From Rhodobacteraceae bacterium XHP0102 (lineage in GTDB: Bacteria > Pseudomonadota > Alphaproteobacteria > Rhodobacterales > Rhodobacteraceae): DNA of 64,000 nucleotides. Location: assembly GCA_025751475.1 (NCBI GenBank), contig JAOWLD010000001.1, positions 1,116,001-1,180,000 of the forward strand, given 5' to 3'. Under the pieces are notes generated by a model that was not told the DNA's origin, did no database searches, and saw only the letters and a list, made by a program, of their open reading frames with translations. This document shows, one piece after another, positions 63,678 through 64,000 of the stretch; the first letter of the stretch is position 1, and every line of letters begins with the position of its first letter. A program made the position numbers and the translations under genes.

Positions 63678-64000
63678 ATGCAGGCAACACGGGCAGAGGG
63701 GCTGGCGCGTTTGGCGGCGTTCACCCCGAAAATGGGCAAGGCCTATGCCAATGGCCGCAACTATGACTTGGGCGCAGGGGCGCATAAATCCGTTTCACAA
63801 CTCTCCCCCTATATACGCCGCCGCCTCATTCACGAGCGCGAGGCGGTCGCGGCGGCCCTTGCCGCACATGGGGCTGTGAAGGCTGAGAAATTCATCCAAG
63901 AGGTGATCTGGCGCAGCTATTTTAAAGGCTGGCTGGAAATGCGCCCAATGATCTGGCGCAGCTATGTCAGCGGGCTTGATGCGGATTTGACCAGATTGGA
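63678..64000 (+). CDS. FAD-binding photolyase/cryptochrome-like protein, incomplete
   Basis: The first 107 residues are visible before the window ends. The ATG at 63678 has GAGGGAACG upstream. The text YANGRNYDLGAGAHKSVSQLSPYIRRRL and FIQEVIWRSYFKGWLEMRP matches the FAD-binding domain of photolyases, but there is no N-terminal Rossmann antenna domain before it. So this is either an FAD-domain-only cryptochrome-like protein or a short photolyase relative. The full photolyase at 15127 is a different protein. Confidence 0.8.
   Translation, partial: MQATRAEGLARLAAFTPKMGKAYANGRNYDLGAGAHKSVSQLSPYIRRRLIHEREAVAAALAAHGAVKAEKFIQEVIWRSYFKGWLEMRPMIWRSYVSGLDADLTRL

Noticed and set aside
1-64000. CRISPR arrays, rRNA operons, insertion sequences, further tRNAs
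   Set aside because: Looked for on both strands; no regularly spaced repeats, rRNA motifs, transposase frames or other cloverleaf sequences were recognised.

Overview
This window looks like a chromosomal segment of a motile, Gram-negative alphaproteobacterium of the order Rhodobacterales (roseobacter/Rhodobacter-like). The case rests on several independent marks: a circularly permuted two-piece tmRNA gene, an alphaproteobacterial SspB adaptor close to it, a TrgB-CysK pair, the LpxI-type lipid A pathway, a PmtA-like phospholipid methyltransferase, a fusion-type IolC, and a chemotaxis operon in the Sinorhizobium/Rhodobacter style. Base composition is GC-rich throughout, except for one AT-richer gene at 19.5-20.8 kb. 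No rRNA genes, CRISPR arrays, insertion sequences or integrases were seen. One tRNA (Ser, GGA) is present.

Layout. (1) 0-8.4 kb: inositol-type sugar catabolism. It holds the end of an RpiR-family regulator, fused iolC, an SDR, a MocD-like desaturase, two Gfo/Idh/MocA dehydrogenases, an IolE/MocC-like isomerase/dehydratase and a small EthD-like protein. (2) 8.4-16.6 kb, all minus: a housekeeping/stress block of photolyase, cyclopropane fatty acid synthase, TrgB, cysteine synthase, a large MscS channel and an AlaX editing protein, followed by tRNA-Ser. (3) 16.8-21.2 kb: an orphan periplasmic binding protein, a quinone oxidoreductase/HxlR pair, a 3' remnant of a second binding-protein gene, a foreign-looking membrane coiled-coil GIY-YIG gene, then ssrA. 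(4) 21.3-29.6 kb: DUF4345 protein, SspB, PmtA-like methyltransferase, FumC, two small proteins, class I aldolase, a P450 with a hydrolase partner, and divergent CcdA and TusA genes. (5) 29.5-32.3 kb: a polyamine-type ABC transporter (ATPase and two permeases) without its binding protein; the orphan at 16.8 kb is a candidate partner.

(6) 32.5-40 kb: a family 25 glycosyltransferase, a soluble PAS chemoreceptor, rplM-rpsI, and fabZ-lpxA-lpxI-lpxB for lipid A. (7) 39.5-48.1 kb: enoyl-CoA hydratase, ccmF-ccmH, a HerA-like ATPase, a non-coding stretch with a probable small RNA, an IalB-family protein, and a second envelope-lipid group of lpxD, acyl carrier protein and ketoacyl-ACP synthase. (8) 48.2-52.1 kb: an L,D-transpeptidase divergent from a MepK-like endopeptidase (making and cutting 3-3 peptidoglycan cross-links), then msrB-msrA.

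(9) 52.3-63.4 kb: a chemotaxis locus. A membrane receptor and cheD-cheB run leftward. A STAS protein, cheY, cheA, cheW, cheR, a second cheY and an unrecognised 168-residue protein run rightward, followed by a soluble receptor on the minus strand. The last plus-strand protein carries a DxxxQ motif like that of CheZ-type CheY phosphatases, and CheB has a receiver domain that lost its phosphorylation residues. The window ends inside an FAD-binding photolyase-like gene.
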